A DNA stretch of 64,000 nt from Utricularia gibba (taxonomy: Eukaryota; Streptophyta; Magnoliopsida; Lamiales; Lentibulariaceae), in assembly GCA_002189035.1 (NCBI GenBank), contig NEEC01000004.1:682001-746000 (forward strand), in the 5' to 3' direction. The notes under the pieces were generated by a model. It was given only the letters and a program-made list of their open reading frames with translations, was not told the DNA's origin and searched no databases. Within the stretch, counting starts at the first letter, position 1, and each line of letters opens with the position of its first letter. This document shows, one piece after another, positions 1 to 13,024 of the stretch. The position numbers and the translations under genes were made by a program.

Positions 1-454
1 TTGAACCATGCCGCCGACGCTAAGTAACCGATAAAAATAACTATCATTAATCTTAATGTTTGAAATAAGACCAGGATGGTTAATTTTCAAAAATGTAGTC
101 GAGTTGATGCCCAGGAAACCCTAAGTTTGATTTTTGGGGATATTTTTAATTTTAATATAAAGTATATTCTTTTTTATATTGTAAATAAAAGTGTGTGTAA
201 GTAACGAGGGATGAAATATTCTGCTGTCTGATCTTGACTATGATGTTGATAATGGTTGACTTTGTGCCCCCCCGTAATTAGTAACTTTAGGTCCTAGGAA
301 TTAAGTATATAGTAAAGTGACTTGACTTTTGGCTATTTATGGCTCTAATTCTGCACATATATATCTATTTTTGGACCAGTTTCTTCAGCTAAACTGTGTT
401 GCTCCACTTCCTTTTCAAAAAGCGAAAGTTGTGAACGGACGGTGCTGGGTGGTT

Positions 455-743
455 ATGGGTTTCCCACGGCGGCTGCCGGTTGCTAGCGTGGTGCTTCTCC
501 TGTTTCTGGCTGCGTCACTGGCATCCTCCGCCGCGATTCCGATGGCACGTAAGGCGCATATAGTCGTAAAACATCCATTCATTAATATTGTTTTTGTGTG
601 ATGTACGAGGAGCATGGCGCTGTTTATGTTACGGTAATAAATATCTCAAATCTTTGCCCTACTCTGAATTCATGAGCCGTGAAGCAGGGCAGCTATTCAT
701 TGCACCAGAGGGTCGTCTTTCCGCCGGGGTCTCCCCTCATGAG
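455..743 (+). other. possible small secreted-protein gene (5' exons only)
   Basis: An ATG at 455 opens a short frame with a good signal-peptide shape: two Arg, then a Val/Leu/Ala-rich core (VASVVLLLFLAASLA) and a small-residue Ala-Ala site. It runs into a plausible donor at 549 (GTAAGG). A second open stretch at about 675-743 (ending SAGVSPHE) stops at another donor (GTGAAT). I recognise no family and cannot find a convincing third exon, so this may be a remnant or a small peptide precursor. Upstream sequence is AT-rich. Confidence 0.25.
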
Positions 744-3455
744 GTGAATATCGTTTTCCAACAGATAGTATGCATATTCAACTACTTATTGGGTTAACTG
801 AATTTCAAGGCTTCATGTCAAATCCCTTATCGATCCGTAGGAAAGAAAATATAAAAAGAAAAAGCAAAGAAGAAGAAGCTCACTATGCTTCCTTAGGTCA
901 ATCGTTCAGGCTCCATTTAGTTCTCTATGCATCATCTGCTTGTAGTATCTGCATCCCACTCATGTTGTGTTGTGACCTGAGAAGGGATCGGAGGTGGGCG
1001 GGAGTCGAAGAATGATGATCAAGCTTACCGATTACGATAGGACTTCGGCGAACAGGGATCATGTTCCATTCCCGGGATAGTGCTGCTGGATGCTGGTAGC
1101 AGCACTGTGGGCTCTCAACTGAACCACCATTTCCCGCTTACCTGGTAGTACTAGTTCCTCTCCAGTCTCCAGCATGCTTGTATTTAATACATAAATAGAT
1201 AAAAGAGAAAGAGAAAAAGGAAAATAAAACCCTGCCGCCCGCCGATGGAATGGGGGTAATGTAATGTGCTTACAAATTACCAGAACAGGACAGCAGCGTT
1301 CTGTTTTCTACTCTAAATCTGCCTACTCAAAATCAAACATCCCCAGTGTCTCGAGTTGCAGATTTTTCCTAATTAATAGGATATATAATACCACATTATC
1401 AAATATATAAAAAAATTAGAAATCACTAATCATTATTGAATTTAATCTTTTTTATTATGATCTATGATTTTTGTATATTTGTACTTCATGTGTGTATTTA
1501 TTTAATTCATTGGATTCAGAATTTCAACATAGTATTAAAACATTTGTCTTGTGACTTGTATGACAATATGGATTTCGTACTGGTATGAGTTTCAATAAAA
1601 AAAAAGAAAAAATGAACAAGAATATACATTGAACTTAAGCAAAAAAATTAGATCGACTAATGACTTAAGTATTATCTATAATTACAAAAAAACAAGTTTT
1701 AACCGGATCAAAGTTAATTCGACTCTATGACAAGTGTTCAAATATACAATCTTACATCAAAAAATAAAATTTAAATAATAAAATATATAATAAATTATAA
1801 ATTAATATTAATCTATTTAACTTAATATTTTCTATATCACATACCATCCTGAATTTCAACACTGTTACCTCCGCCACCCAACCGAGCGGAGGATAACTGT
1901 CGGCATGCTACCTATCCAGCATCCCTTCCAGAAAGGTGAACTGAAGTACTAAACTATCACTGTTACCCAAGTGATGAAGATGAACCCTCGCCACCACGTC
2001 GCATCCCCTGGCAACTCACCGGAAGCGGAGAGGTACACGTGCGTCCAGCTCCTTCGGCCCATCGACACCTTCCTCCTCGGCCACGCCTATTCATATCTTA
2101 AGGCGAATCTTAGGATTGCATAATATCCCCACTCTCATTTCGTTTCAAACCTCTAACGTAAAAAATAAAAAAGACAAAATATGTGCAACCAAATCACCTG
2201 AATTTGTGCTGCATTGGTTGCATGGGATCTTGGGATGTTCGACATTCAAATACATAGTCCCAAATCGAAATCCCACGTCAGCCACGTGCCCGTAAGTGTG
2301 AAGAAGTATTTGGAAACTGCAAAACACGTGTGATAGTATGGCAGAATCGCAAACCCTACATTTCAAAATAGCATTCATTGTGAAGGACTGTATATGGTGT
2401 CCAAGCCTCTACCCTCATAGGGGTAGGTAGTTAGATTGAGATATGAAGGATGCTTTTAAGCCATGAGAGTAACTAGGGATACGTGGATGCCATTAATGAT
2501 GTAGTTGACCCCTCATCCCATCAAAATCATACCTAATGTTATTGATAAAATTAAAATACTTAAAATTTATAATTTTTTAAAAGTGTATTACTTAAAGGTG
2601 GTATGAATTAATTCTAATTTTAAATCCAACAAAATTTCGTATTAGTAATTTAAAATTTGACAAGTCGAATAATACTTATGTTAAAGTTACATCACGTTTG
2701 CATGTCATGATATTTGGAATTGGTAACAATGTTAGTTGTAAAAGGTCAAAGATACATTGTTAGAATGGTATTAATGTCAAATTGGTTAGTTTTTATAACA
2801 TAAAAGTTTAAATAATTGATTTAAATGTAGGTAACATGATTCCTAAGAGGTAGAATTTGGACTCGAATAATTTATAATCGATTTTTGTAATTTTTTGTTA
2901 CCTGAAATACTTTTTATCCATTGACTTTAATCCGCATGAAGTTATTTGACTTTTGATAGTCTATTATTGTGATTAAACAAGAGCAATTACTTAAGCATTG
3001 CATATTTTAAATATTTATTTGGATTTATTAATGTGTATTAACATATAACATTTTTTCTTAACAAGATTTATAATAAGAGTATTTTGCTAAGGATCATCTA
3101 AAATAGAGTAAAGCCCTAAACATGAGAAGGATCATTTTTTAAGGCCCAATACATCTTTTACTGGGCCTGTAATTCTGAGGCCCATTTCATTTAATAAAGT
3201 ACTAAGAATTCGAAATCTTGTAGACGAAGGCATAGGAATTTGTGAAATTCTTTTGTCAAACTCTTGGGCAGTTTCGCAAATTTCGAAATCTCGACGGGAC
3301 AGAGCAGCTGCAGATCCAGGTGGATTGACTTTCGTTGAAGGTTCATGGCGATCTTGTTTTTTGTGTTTTGTGTTTTGTGTTCTGATGGGCTCATGCAAAG
3401 TCGTTGATCGAGAGCTGCAGATTTTGAGCAGGTGGATATTGGAATAGCGATCTTC
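744..3455. other. AT-rich intergenic region upstream of the ELMO gene
   Basis: No gene is supported. The sequence is mostly A/T-rich with several stop-dense stretches. A GC-richer island at about 1860-2110 carries a 47-codon open frame (1980-2123, +) without family resemblance. Positions about 3180-3455 are probably the ELMO promoter and leader; 'aggcccaa' and 'tgggcc' (site II-like) motifs lie near 3141-3185. Confidence 0.5.
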
Positions 3456-5259
3456 ATGAGCACGGGAAAGTTGAGGCGGCGGCTCCACCACAGGGATGTT
3501 GATGGCGGAAAATATGATCGCTACGAGTCTTCGAGGTTTGATTCTCTGAGTGAACCGTTGCTCCGAACCGGAGACTATGACTACCAGGATCACTCCGAGG
3601 TACTACTTGGTGGTCGATAGATGGTGAAAATTGTGCAGGATATATGGTTTCCTTGAAACTGAAGCGTCTGTGGTAATTTTCAGGGACAAGCTCTACAAGA
3701 TATTTTGGATGATGAACGGAAGAAAGAGCGCATACATTGGAGTTTTCTTTTCTCTAACATAATTGCCCAGTGGGCACAGTGGTTAGGTATCATTTCCAGG
3801 GTGGGGTGATGAATGTCTTTAACATTGCATACAATTGAGAAAGTGGTTGGTTTTCGTACTAGTCCTTGTAACAAGGCTGTTTGCTCATTTAAATTGTCCA
3901 TTTCAGCAAATATTATCATTGGATCTAGCTCAGTATTGGGACGAATTATTCCGTTTGCTCAAGGCTCCCAAAGCACAGTAAACAGACTTCCTCCGGCTGT
4001 GCTGAGTCCCTTACAGGTATCATCCAGAGTCACCTCCAAAGTGTTGTTTCTTCTATGTGCATATTATCACATCATATGTACCGTTCCCCTCTTTGTTACG
4101 TATTTCTCGCTCCATAGAATTATTGTATGTACCATAGCTCCAAAAACTGTTTTTGATCGTGTTATTTGAAAATAGGAAGCGAGGTTGAAATATTTGAACC
4201 AGAGGTTGTCAATTCCTTTTGATGGAGGTTTGTTAGAGCATCAGGTATATGTCAACCATATGCTATTTCCAGAAAATGTCTCATAATGGTTGCTAATTTC
4301 TTGTCCAATGTTTTTCTGATGATTGAAATATGATGGCCAGGATGCGCTCAGAACTCTTTGGAAGTTATCTTATCCTGACAGACCACTTCCATCTCTTAAA
4401 TCGGAGCTTTGGAAGGACATGGGTTGGCAAGGATCAGATCCTTCAACGGATTTCAGGTGTACATTAATGCAGAATAAACTTATTAAGATATGCCCTGCAA
4501 ATTATGCTCACAATGAACCTTCATGGGTTTTCTTGTTCAGGGGTGGAGGATACATATCACTGGAGAATCTAATCTTTTTTGCAAGTACTTTTCCGGTTTG
4601 TATATTTTCTTTCAGGGATTTCTTACTCACATTGTGCATCACCTTCTCATTTCTTATGGTTAAAAAACTAGTGTCTCAATAAGTAGTTGCTGCTCTTGTT
4701 GCAGGAAGCATTTCAAGACTTGTTGCACAAGAGAGTTGGAGAAAGGTCCGAATGGGAGTATCCTTTTGCCGTGGCTGGAATCAACATCTCGTTTATGCTC
4801 ATCCAGATGTTAGATCTTCATTCAAGTGAATACCATACCCTGACGTACATTTAGCATTTGATTGGCGACTCAAACTTCATAATTTACAAATGCATCTTGA
4901 TACATGTCATAACTTTCAGAGAATCCCGCCACTCTTGCCGGACAACGCTTCCTAGAGTTGCTCAGTGAAGATGAGATGGCATTCGACAACCTTTTCTGTG
5001 TTGCCTTCAAACTGTTGGATGCACAATGGCTTGCCAGACGTGCTTCATACATGGAATTCAATGTAGGCATCATTCTCATGCCGTCAATCATCACTCTACA
5101 TGTTTTATGGCTTCGCTATCAATGGATTTATGCATCCGAATTTGCATTCAGGATGTCCTTAAGTCTACTCGGACTCAACTAGAACGTGAGCTGGCTTTGG
5201 AGGACATCTCAGTGGTAAGAGACCTCCCTGCATTCAATTTTCTGAGACAATACTCTTGA
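3456..5259 (+). CDS. ELMO domain-containing protein
   Basis: Nine exons: 3456-3599, 3684-3786, 3907-4016, 4176-4244, 4341-4456, 4541-4595, 4705-4825, 4920-5062 and 5152-5259. All have GT-AG borders in consistent phase and give about 322 residues. The protein matches plant ELMO/CED-12 proteins: a short charged N-terminus, then the ELMO core with DALRTLWKLSYPDRPLPSLK, the block KDMGWQGSDPSTDFRGGGYI, and the helical C-terminal part (LAGQRFLELLSEDE, DAQWLARRASYMEFN). In animals ELMO proteins act with DOCK to activate Rac; plant members are thought to act in small-GTPase or GAP-type signalling, but their role is poorly known. The first ATG in frame after an upstream stop was chosen. The gene converges on the calmodulin gene downstream. 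No lesion is seen. Confidence 0.93.
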
Positions 5260-5673
5260 TGATGACCCTTCCATCCCTTGCTGCCGGTGTCTTCTTCTTC
5301 ACATCCTGTGATTACATATTTTCCAATACATCCCTTACATCTAACTGCATTGCTGCCTTGTCATGTATCTAGTTTATACAAACTTAATCATGTTCTTACT
5401 ATTGATGATATGCAATGCCATTCAGACACGCATTCAATTTTTTTTATTTAGTTACAAACTACTAAATCTGAAGAACTCTCACATATCCCAGAGATGGGAA
5501 AGCTGATCTTTCAAAACTGGAAACATACAAATGGGGAGTTGCAGAATCCAAAGATGGAGAAGAAGAAGAATCCATCAACTTGGACAACATGCATTTAGTT
5601 CCTAAAGCACAGGGCTAAAATGAAAGCAAAGCTCCTTCCTTATTGGCAGGCAGGCAGAGGGGGGAAGCCCACT
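5260..5673. other. convergent 3' gap between ELMO and calmodulin genes
   Basis: These 414 bases separate the stop codons of two convergent genes. I see only 3' UTR-like sequence, with a T-run near 5440, and no further gene. Confidence 0.6.
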
Positions 5674-6623
<950 letters not shown>

Positions 6624-7204
6624 TTCTCCTCCTCGCTAGTCCAATCTCCCAACCCCAGATGGAAAGAGAGGCGTCAAGGTGGTTCCGGGCCCTGGATATG
6701 AAATTTCTCACAAGTGCAAGCTATAAGGCTAGCAATACCCCAAATCCCATTTTCCCCGTATAAAAAGCGGAATCTTTGAGCGAAAAACGACACACTCCAA
6801 TCGCCCAGATGACTGACATTAATTGCAATCCATTGTATTTCTTGCTTTCAATTGCCTGGACGAGTCGACGTGGGTGGTGGGCCGTACGCGCCTTCCCCGC
6901 TCCGCCCATCGTTATCTCTGTGGAGAGGAGACTTTTCATCTCAGCCAGAAACACTCTTGTATCTTTCATTCTTGACAACATTTTATTTAACACAGATATA
7001 AACAAAGCTGTGATAGCCCATTTTATACACCCAACACAAAGTTTATAGCTTACGGAAGACCTCTGAAACAAGCAATACACTCACCACATAATACTTCAAA
7101 GAAAACACAATCAAAGGACAAGTCTTGGCAACTAATCGAGACGCGTACGAACTGTAGATAGTATGCTTCAGCTCTGTCCCTGGAGAAAGGAACAGTACGG
7201 AGTT
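6624..7204. other. calmodulin promoter/leader and HIR 3' region
   Basis: No coding sequence is supported. Positions just above 6624 are the calmodulin leader; positions below 7204 are the HIR 3' UTR. An open frame on the plus strand in this gap lacks family resemblance. Confidence 0.5.
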
Positions 7205-8438
7205 CTAGTGTGGGATACTCTCAGCCTGCAGGAGCCCCTCCCTGATCTGTGAAGCGACATCTCTCACGGCTCCAGGGCCATGTGGGATGAACACAGCGGA
7301 TGACTTCGAAGCTGCGCCAATTTCCTTCATTGTGTCGAAGTATTGAGTCACAAGAACCATGTCCATAACATCCTTTGCAGTGGTTCCGGGGACGTTTTCA
7401 GAGAAGGCTATGACACTGTCTCTGAGCCCGTCGACGATGGCTTGACGCTGACGAGCTATACCAAGACCGGACAAGTATTTGGATTCAGCTTCGCCCTCAG
7501 CTTTCTTGATTTGAAGGATTTTCTCAGCCTCTGCTTTCTCATTAGCAGCCACCCTGAGTCGTGCAGCTAGAGAATAGAAGGTTGACAGACCGTTAGCTAG
7601 TAGTGAAATTTTGGTGTAGAGGAAAAGATGAGCATTTCTTTATATTTTAAATCAGATGATCAGGAACTCACCAGCATTTATCTCATTCATAGCTCTCTTC
7701 ACCTGTGCATCTGGCTCAATATCAACAATGAGAGTCTGGACAATCTCGTAACCATAAGCTGACATAGCCTGTAAATGAGAAAACACTCGCATGAGCAGAA
7801 TGAAGCAATGATAGTTGGTACGCCGCTTTCTTTATTAGAGTTGAATGCTACCTTTTCCAATTCATCCTCCACAGCTCTTGCTATGTCGTTCTTCTGTTCA
7901 AATGCCGTATCCAGCTCTAACCTAGGGACACTTGCCCTTATGACTGCACGGAATAAGAGATACAATTAAACGCCTTACAACCAAGCAAAGAATATTTTAA
8001 CCCAAATCCTCAAGCAATACCATCAAATACATAAGCTTGAATCTGTTCCTTCGTGTTTGTTAGCTTATAGAACGCATCAGATGCCTTCTCCGTCAAGGGT
8101 CTGTACTGGATTGAAGCAACCACGGTAACAAAAACATTATCCTGTTTTTGAAAGCCAGGGTAGGAAACCAAGAATTGCAATCAGAAATACGCGAAAGTGG
8201 AAAAGGAAATGAAGAACGTGGGCACAGCCACCAGGCAAATGACGCAAACCTTCGTTTTTGTTTCGCAACGGACATCAATCTGCTGAACACGCAGGGACAG
8301 AAACCCCGCCACTTGGTAGCCAATACACCAAGGAAGACAATGACAACCCGGTTCAAGTACTTCATCAAACTTCCCAAATTGCTCCCTCATTGCAACAGTT
8401 GACTGAGGCACCTGAATACAGCCCAAAGCTTGACCCAT
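7205..8438 (-). CDS. HIR: hypersensitive-induced response (HIR) protein, SPFH/band-7 family
   Basis: Five minus-strand coding exons: 8250-8438, 8021-8141, 7852-7943, 7672-7768 and 7205-7566, giving 286 residues, the usual HIR length. It starts [10 protein letters not shown], with Gly2 as N-myristoylation site and Cys as possible palmitoylation site. The SPFH/prohibitin core follows ([55 protein letters not shown]), then the C-terminal coiled-coil ([46 protein letters not shown]). HIR proteins sit on plasma-membrane microdomains, oligomerise and associate with NLR immune receptors during the hypersensitive response. A 5' UTR intron (about 8449-8859, minus strand) precedes the start codon by about ten bases. 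The gene is divergent from the exonuclease gene at 10257. Confidence 0.96.
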
Positions 8439-9011
8439 TTTTCCACGTCTGCAGTTTAAGCAAGATACCCACGATCAGCTCAAAATGAAAATCCCAGGCC
8501 TTTAAACAGAATACAAAAACACAGCATCATACTCCGAAAGCAAACCCTCATACAAACATGATTCATTAGACAACGGATCCCCCCACTATCCAGTTAAAAA
8601 CAAAAAACCCAATTAACACACCAAACTGAATAGAAGCACATCGCAATCGCAATCACGCCAAAGAAAACTACCAAAACCCAAAACAACAGAAGATCACAGC
8701 GACAAGACCCAACAAATTATTCCAGAAAAAAACCCATACACAACACATCAATCACCAGACTGCCCCACGAACACGAATTCACGCCAATTCGTAGTATAGC
8801 ATAAAGGAAATTGCTTAAGAAAATCGACAATTCGTATTTCCAGGGGTGGAGGAGCTTACCACGGCTGTGAGAATGGAACTGACAACAAAACAATGCGCAG
8901 ATACCGTGTACAGTACTTTAATGGAGAGACTAAGCCCTTGGATAAGATCAACGAACTCAAGTCGTCGCTTCATTCCGCTATCCACGATTCTCCCAACGAA
9001 TTAAAAAAATC

Positions 9012-9043
<32 letters not shown>

Positions 9044-10256
9044 TAATGAATATTTCTCCAAAAAATTCACATATTTATAAAAACATGATAAAATCGTTTA
9101 TTTGTAACAGGGTACAACTCGAAATTCAGGAGATTAATAATGGGATTAGCCCAAAATGATAATCATAATTACATTTTAAATTCAGTCAAAGATATACGAG
9201 TCGTCGGTGCTATTAATTATCCACAGGAAAATTAAGCTTATTTTAATTGGTCAATGACCCGGACGCGGACTAACGCTGACACGCCAATCCTCCACGTCCA
9301 ACTTTCGAATTGGTTGCCCAAAATATCTTAAATTTGGTATTTTATTTCTAATTTTTACTTCATTATTAATATGGGAAGATACGACATGCATGAGGTGCAT
9401 TTGCGCGTTCGAGTTGACTGAGATATTTTTGTGTCTTGTACCAAAATATCTTCAAAATTATCTACTTACTGTAGTTAAGCATCACATCTACTTGAAATCT
9501 GAAAAAAAATTGTTATAAAATATTTTAAAATCACATCATTACAGAATTGATTTTAACAAAATTGGAAATATTTATTAATATTTATATTTTATAAATTTGT
9601 AAATTTAAGAATATATTTTATTTTTGAATTATAATTTAAGTTACTATTTTAATTTATATATAGTTTATATTAAAATTATAATTCAAATATTTAAATATTA
9701 TAATAATATTAATTATAATTAGTTATTTAAAAATGGTATAATTATAATTTCAATGTTTCAATAAATTCTTAAAAAATAATTCTCGTGAAGATGTATTCGT
9801 TAATATCACTATTAACTATTATGATATGAATATATTTGATTCATAAGGGAAGAGTTTGTATCAATATCTGTTTGATTCACTTTTCATGTTCTAAAAAATA
9901 TTTACCATCCGAAAAGTAGAAAAAAATGGAGTCTACTATTTTTTCCTTTTTATAAAAAATTTAATTTTTGTAAAATAAAATTTGATATGTATTTAAAAGA
10001 TAAAATCTATTTTATTAGAATAGGGTTATATTAGAATAGAAAAAATAAAAGAGTAAAGTTGAATGGCATTTAAATCAGGGTTTGGATTCCGGTCCGTCAT
10101 TTCTGGGTTGGGGAGGCGAAGGAGCAGGAGCACGCCTTTTGAAAAAAGCTAATCGAATATACTACGCGGGCGGGCGTACGCCTGCCTGCCTGCCTACCAG
10201 CAGTCGCTTCGTCTGCACCAACAATTTGAAAAGCTAACAGCTCTTCCGTTTCATCC
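8439..10256. other. HIR leader with 5' UTR intron, then AT-rich intergenic region
   Basis: On the minus strand 8449-8859 reads as a 5' UTR intron (donor GTAAGC, acceptor CTGCAG), with the first leader exon above 8860. From about 9000 to 10070 the sequence is very A/T-rich, with a trinucleotide repeat at 9012-9046 and no gene. A GC-richer segment at about 10080-10256 is the likely exonuclease promoter and leader. Confidence 0.55.
9012..9046. repeat. (AAT)n/(ATT)n palindromic microsatellite
   Basis: About six AAT units run directly into about five ATT units, so the tract is self-complementary and could form a hairpin. It lies in intergenic DNA upstream of the HIR gene. Confidence 0.85.
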
Positions 10257-10907
10257 ATGGCGTCCGCGATTCAAATCTACGCCGTCGACGGCGTTACGGA
10301 CAACACTCGGAGCGTCTACTATGTCGACTTTAACGACGACTCCATTCTCACAACCGTCACCCACGATCACCGCGTCGTCACTCAATGGATAGTGGAGATC
10401 GAGCGGATCCACAGCCGACGTCTCTCCCACCTAATCGTTGGGCTCGACGTCGAATGGCGCCCTAACTTCAGCCGCTACTCGCAGAACCCCGCCGCGACGC
10501 TTCAACTCTGCGTAGGCCGTCGCTGTTTGATCTACCAACTGATCTATACCCAGGGAATACCTAGATCTCTGGCCAATTTCTTGTCCAGGGGGTGCTACAC
10601 GTTCGTGGGAGTGGGAATAGAGTCTGATCTGGAGAAACTTCAGGATGATTACAACATCGGGTACAACGTGAACACTGTGGATCTGAGGGATTTGGCTGCG
10701 GATATGTGTGAGAGGGAGGATCTGAGGAACAGCGGGTTGAAGGCTATTGCGGCTCTTATTCTGGACAAAGTGGTGGATAAGCCGCGGAATGTGACCCTGA
10801 GCAGGTGGGATAACGAGTGCCTGAGTTTCAACCAGATCAAGTACGCTTGCGTCGATGCTTTTGTGAGCTTTGAGATCGGTAGAATCTTGAATGCTTCTTC
10901 TGCTTGA
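10257..10907 (+). CDS. Werner-like 3'-5' exonuclease (DEDDy family)
   Basis: A single-exon gene of 216 residues with an ideal start context (CCATGG). It shows the three DEDDy exonuclease motifs: Exo I GLDVEWRP (Asp64, Glu66), Exo II FVGVGIESDLEKL (Asp124) and Exo III YACVDAFVSFEIG (Tyr196, Asp200). This is an RNase H-fold nuclease related to the exonuclease domain of Werner syndrome protein, and the enzyme should degrade nucleic acid from the 3' end using two metal ions. There is no helicase domain, so it is a stand-alone member of the plant clade annotated as 'Werner syndrome-like exonuclease' or 'polynucleotidyl transferase, RNase H-like'. Substrate is unknown. Base composition is clearly higher in GC than the flanks. 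All catalytic residues are present. Confidence 0.93.
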   Translation: MASAIQIYAVDGVTDNTRSVYYVDFNDDSILTTVTHDHRVVTQWIVEIERIHSRRLSHLIVGLDVEWRPNFSRYSQNPAATLQLCVGRRCLIYQLIYTQGIPRSLANFLSRGCYTFVGVGIESDLEKLQDDYNIGYNVNTVDLRDLAADMCEREDLRNSGLKAIAALILDKVVDKPRNVTLSRWDNECLSFNQIKYACVDAFVSFEIGRILNASSA

Positions 10908-11730
10908 TTCTGTGTCTACGCATCTAGTAGTTCCCTTCAGCACCTAGTTACTTTCCTCGGCTGGTTGTGTGCTGAATATGGGGTTTTAGTAGGCAGAACC
11001 ATGCTTATCTTTTTGTGCAGCTGCACCCTGCGATCGTATTCTGCAGCGGTGCTCGCTTGTCCATCCCCTTTCTAGTTGATCTTTTTGCGGTAGTGAAGTT
11101 TCCTCCCGCGTATCTGTATAGTTACAGAAGGGAGTCCCCAGTCCAGTTCTCAGCAATGGAAGCAATGCCCTATGCTCAAGCAACGAATCAGTCCTTTACA
11201 AATGTGTCGAGTAAACCCGGTTCGCCTCCCAAACCGTTCCTTGTGTGTTTTTTGAAAAAACAATTCTGTAAATTCAGCCGGTTGAACTGCAAACCCTACG
11301 AACTTATCGACTACGACGCAAGTGAAGTTGGGAAATGTTGCGTTCGCCCGGCGCTCCGGTCTCCTTCGTACCGGACCGGTCCAACCGCGGAAAAGTCGGT
11401 GAAATAAAATCTCATGTGGGTCCACGCATTAAGAAACGGGGAGGATATTTGTCGGCATTGGGCCTGAATACGAATGGATCTTTATGTGGGCGTGATATGG
11501 GCCACGCTTGAACAGATATATGCGCTTCGGCCCGATTATTACGTTTTTTTGAGGGGGAGAGAGAGGAGAATCTCGAATTCGATTCTGTGTTCTGATTCCT
11601 TTCACGAGGACGTGGAAATGGTGTACGCGCCACCGACTAATCTTTGATTCAGTGAATCAAGTTTTATTCAACTTGGTCTCAACTGCGATTTTTTCTGGTT
11701 CTTTAGCCGCAGGTACGTGTTTCCCAGCTG

Positions 11731-11875
11731 TTTCTGCAATGCAAGCACGTCTCTCTTACGGTAAAATGTCATTTTTTAAGCTTTTGGAACGCAGTTTCGG
11801 GTACTTCTTTCTCACCTTTTTCTGCAATGCAAGGACGTCCGTCTTACCGGAAAAATAGCATCTTTTCAGCTTTTG
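11731..11875. repeat. imperfect 88-bp tandem duplication in the kinase leader
   Basis: The segment at 11731-11786 (starting tttctgcaatgcaagcacgt) recurs at 11819-11875 (tttctgcaatgcaaggacgt), with matching downstream blocks ending in 'agcttttg'. The offset is 88 bases. It lies just after the proposed leader-exon donor, so it is probably intronic. Confidence 0.75.
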
Positions 11876-11957
11876 ATGCTGTTGCTTGCCTTTCTGAATC
11901 GGTGCATTTGAGGATTTGTCTGATTGAAGCTGATTTATAATTTTCATGTTTCCTTAA

Positions 11958-11983
11958 CTCTCTCTCTCTCTCTCTCTCTCTCT
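11958..11983. repeat. (CT)n microsatellite
   Basis: An uninterrupted run of about 13 CT units within the leader of the Raf-like kinase gene, a common position for CT repeats in plant 5' regions. Confidence 0.9.
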
Positions 11984-13024
11984 ATTATGGGTTTTCTGGA
12001 TTTGGGTTTCCTTTACATGAGTTATCTCTGAGATTGCATCTCGGAAAAATTCCATCTTTATTTTTACGTGTTTCTGTCCTTCGGCTAATTTCCATCCTTG
12101 CCTTTACGTGTTTCTGTCCTTCTGCGCAACTTGGCGGTGTTTCTTATCCAGGTTTGCAGCGTTTATTTATATGCCCAATGCGAACCTGGAAGTAGGTGAC
12201 AACACGCGAAGAGAATCATTGGGATCTCCCCTTGTGGCATGATAAATTTGAATGCTTGAGTTTTCAAGCGTTTCTTGGAAGTGTAATGCTGATTGGCCAT
12301 GATCAATATACCAATCTTTAAACGCCACTTCCTGGATAACGAGTAATGGTCTTCAGTAATTTCATGATTTCTCACTCAAGCATTGGTTTCTGGAATTTTT
12401 GTAGGTGTTGAGCTTCTCGGTAATGTTCCAAACCTAATGTTCGCTGCTGCTTGTTTATGTTTTTGTATTGCTTCATTTTGTATATTATCGTGGCCTTTAT
12501 CTCTTAAGGAGTTCATCCACTGAAACTTCGTAGTTACAAACTCTTGTTTTTTTAGTTTTGATGAACTTTTTTTTTACTTTATATTTCTGTAATTTTCTCG
12601 GATATTTCATGTTCTGTTTCTCCATACATCAAAGAGACATCTTCGAGTGCATCATAGTCTGCGAATATGTTGTATTGCCGAGAATCTAGAACTTTAAGTC
12701 CTGCCTTTTCACCTGTGAAACGTGCCTTTTGTTTTCCTCCATTGGTGGAGGCCATGCTGCAAGTAGGTGTAGTTATACGTATGATAAATGACAATTTCTT
12801 ATTTGTTTCTTACCGTTTTTGCTTTTTAATATTCATTTGGAGATTATCATATTTGATCTTGGGAAATATGACCAAGGAGTGCTTTTGCAGGGGGATCTGG
12901 AAACTCAGATTTCTGGCCAATCAATCTACAGTTTAGGAAGCACCCAATGTCTGATTGAGGCATAAACTTTTGTGCAAGTAGCGCATAAATCTTTCATCTC
13001 AGGAATTGGCTACCAAGCTTGTTC

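Larger units (their letters stand above)
10908..13024. other. exonuclease 3' end and long 5' leader of the Raf-like kinase gene
   Basis: No complete gene is supported. Promoter-like sequence with site II motifs (TGGGCC near 11460, GGCCCG near 11531) is followed by a probable leader exon ending at about 11711 (GCAG/GTACGT) and then intronic sequence up to near 13000. It contains a CT microsatellite, an imperfect tandem repeat and a short repeat (tttacgtgtttctgtccttc, two copies near 12062 and 12102). Confidence 0.5.

Noticed and set aside
11015-11407. 130-codon frame between exonuclease and kinase genes
   Set aside because: No recognisable domain; an overlapping frame on the other strand is equally long, and the region has promoter motifs.
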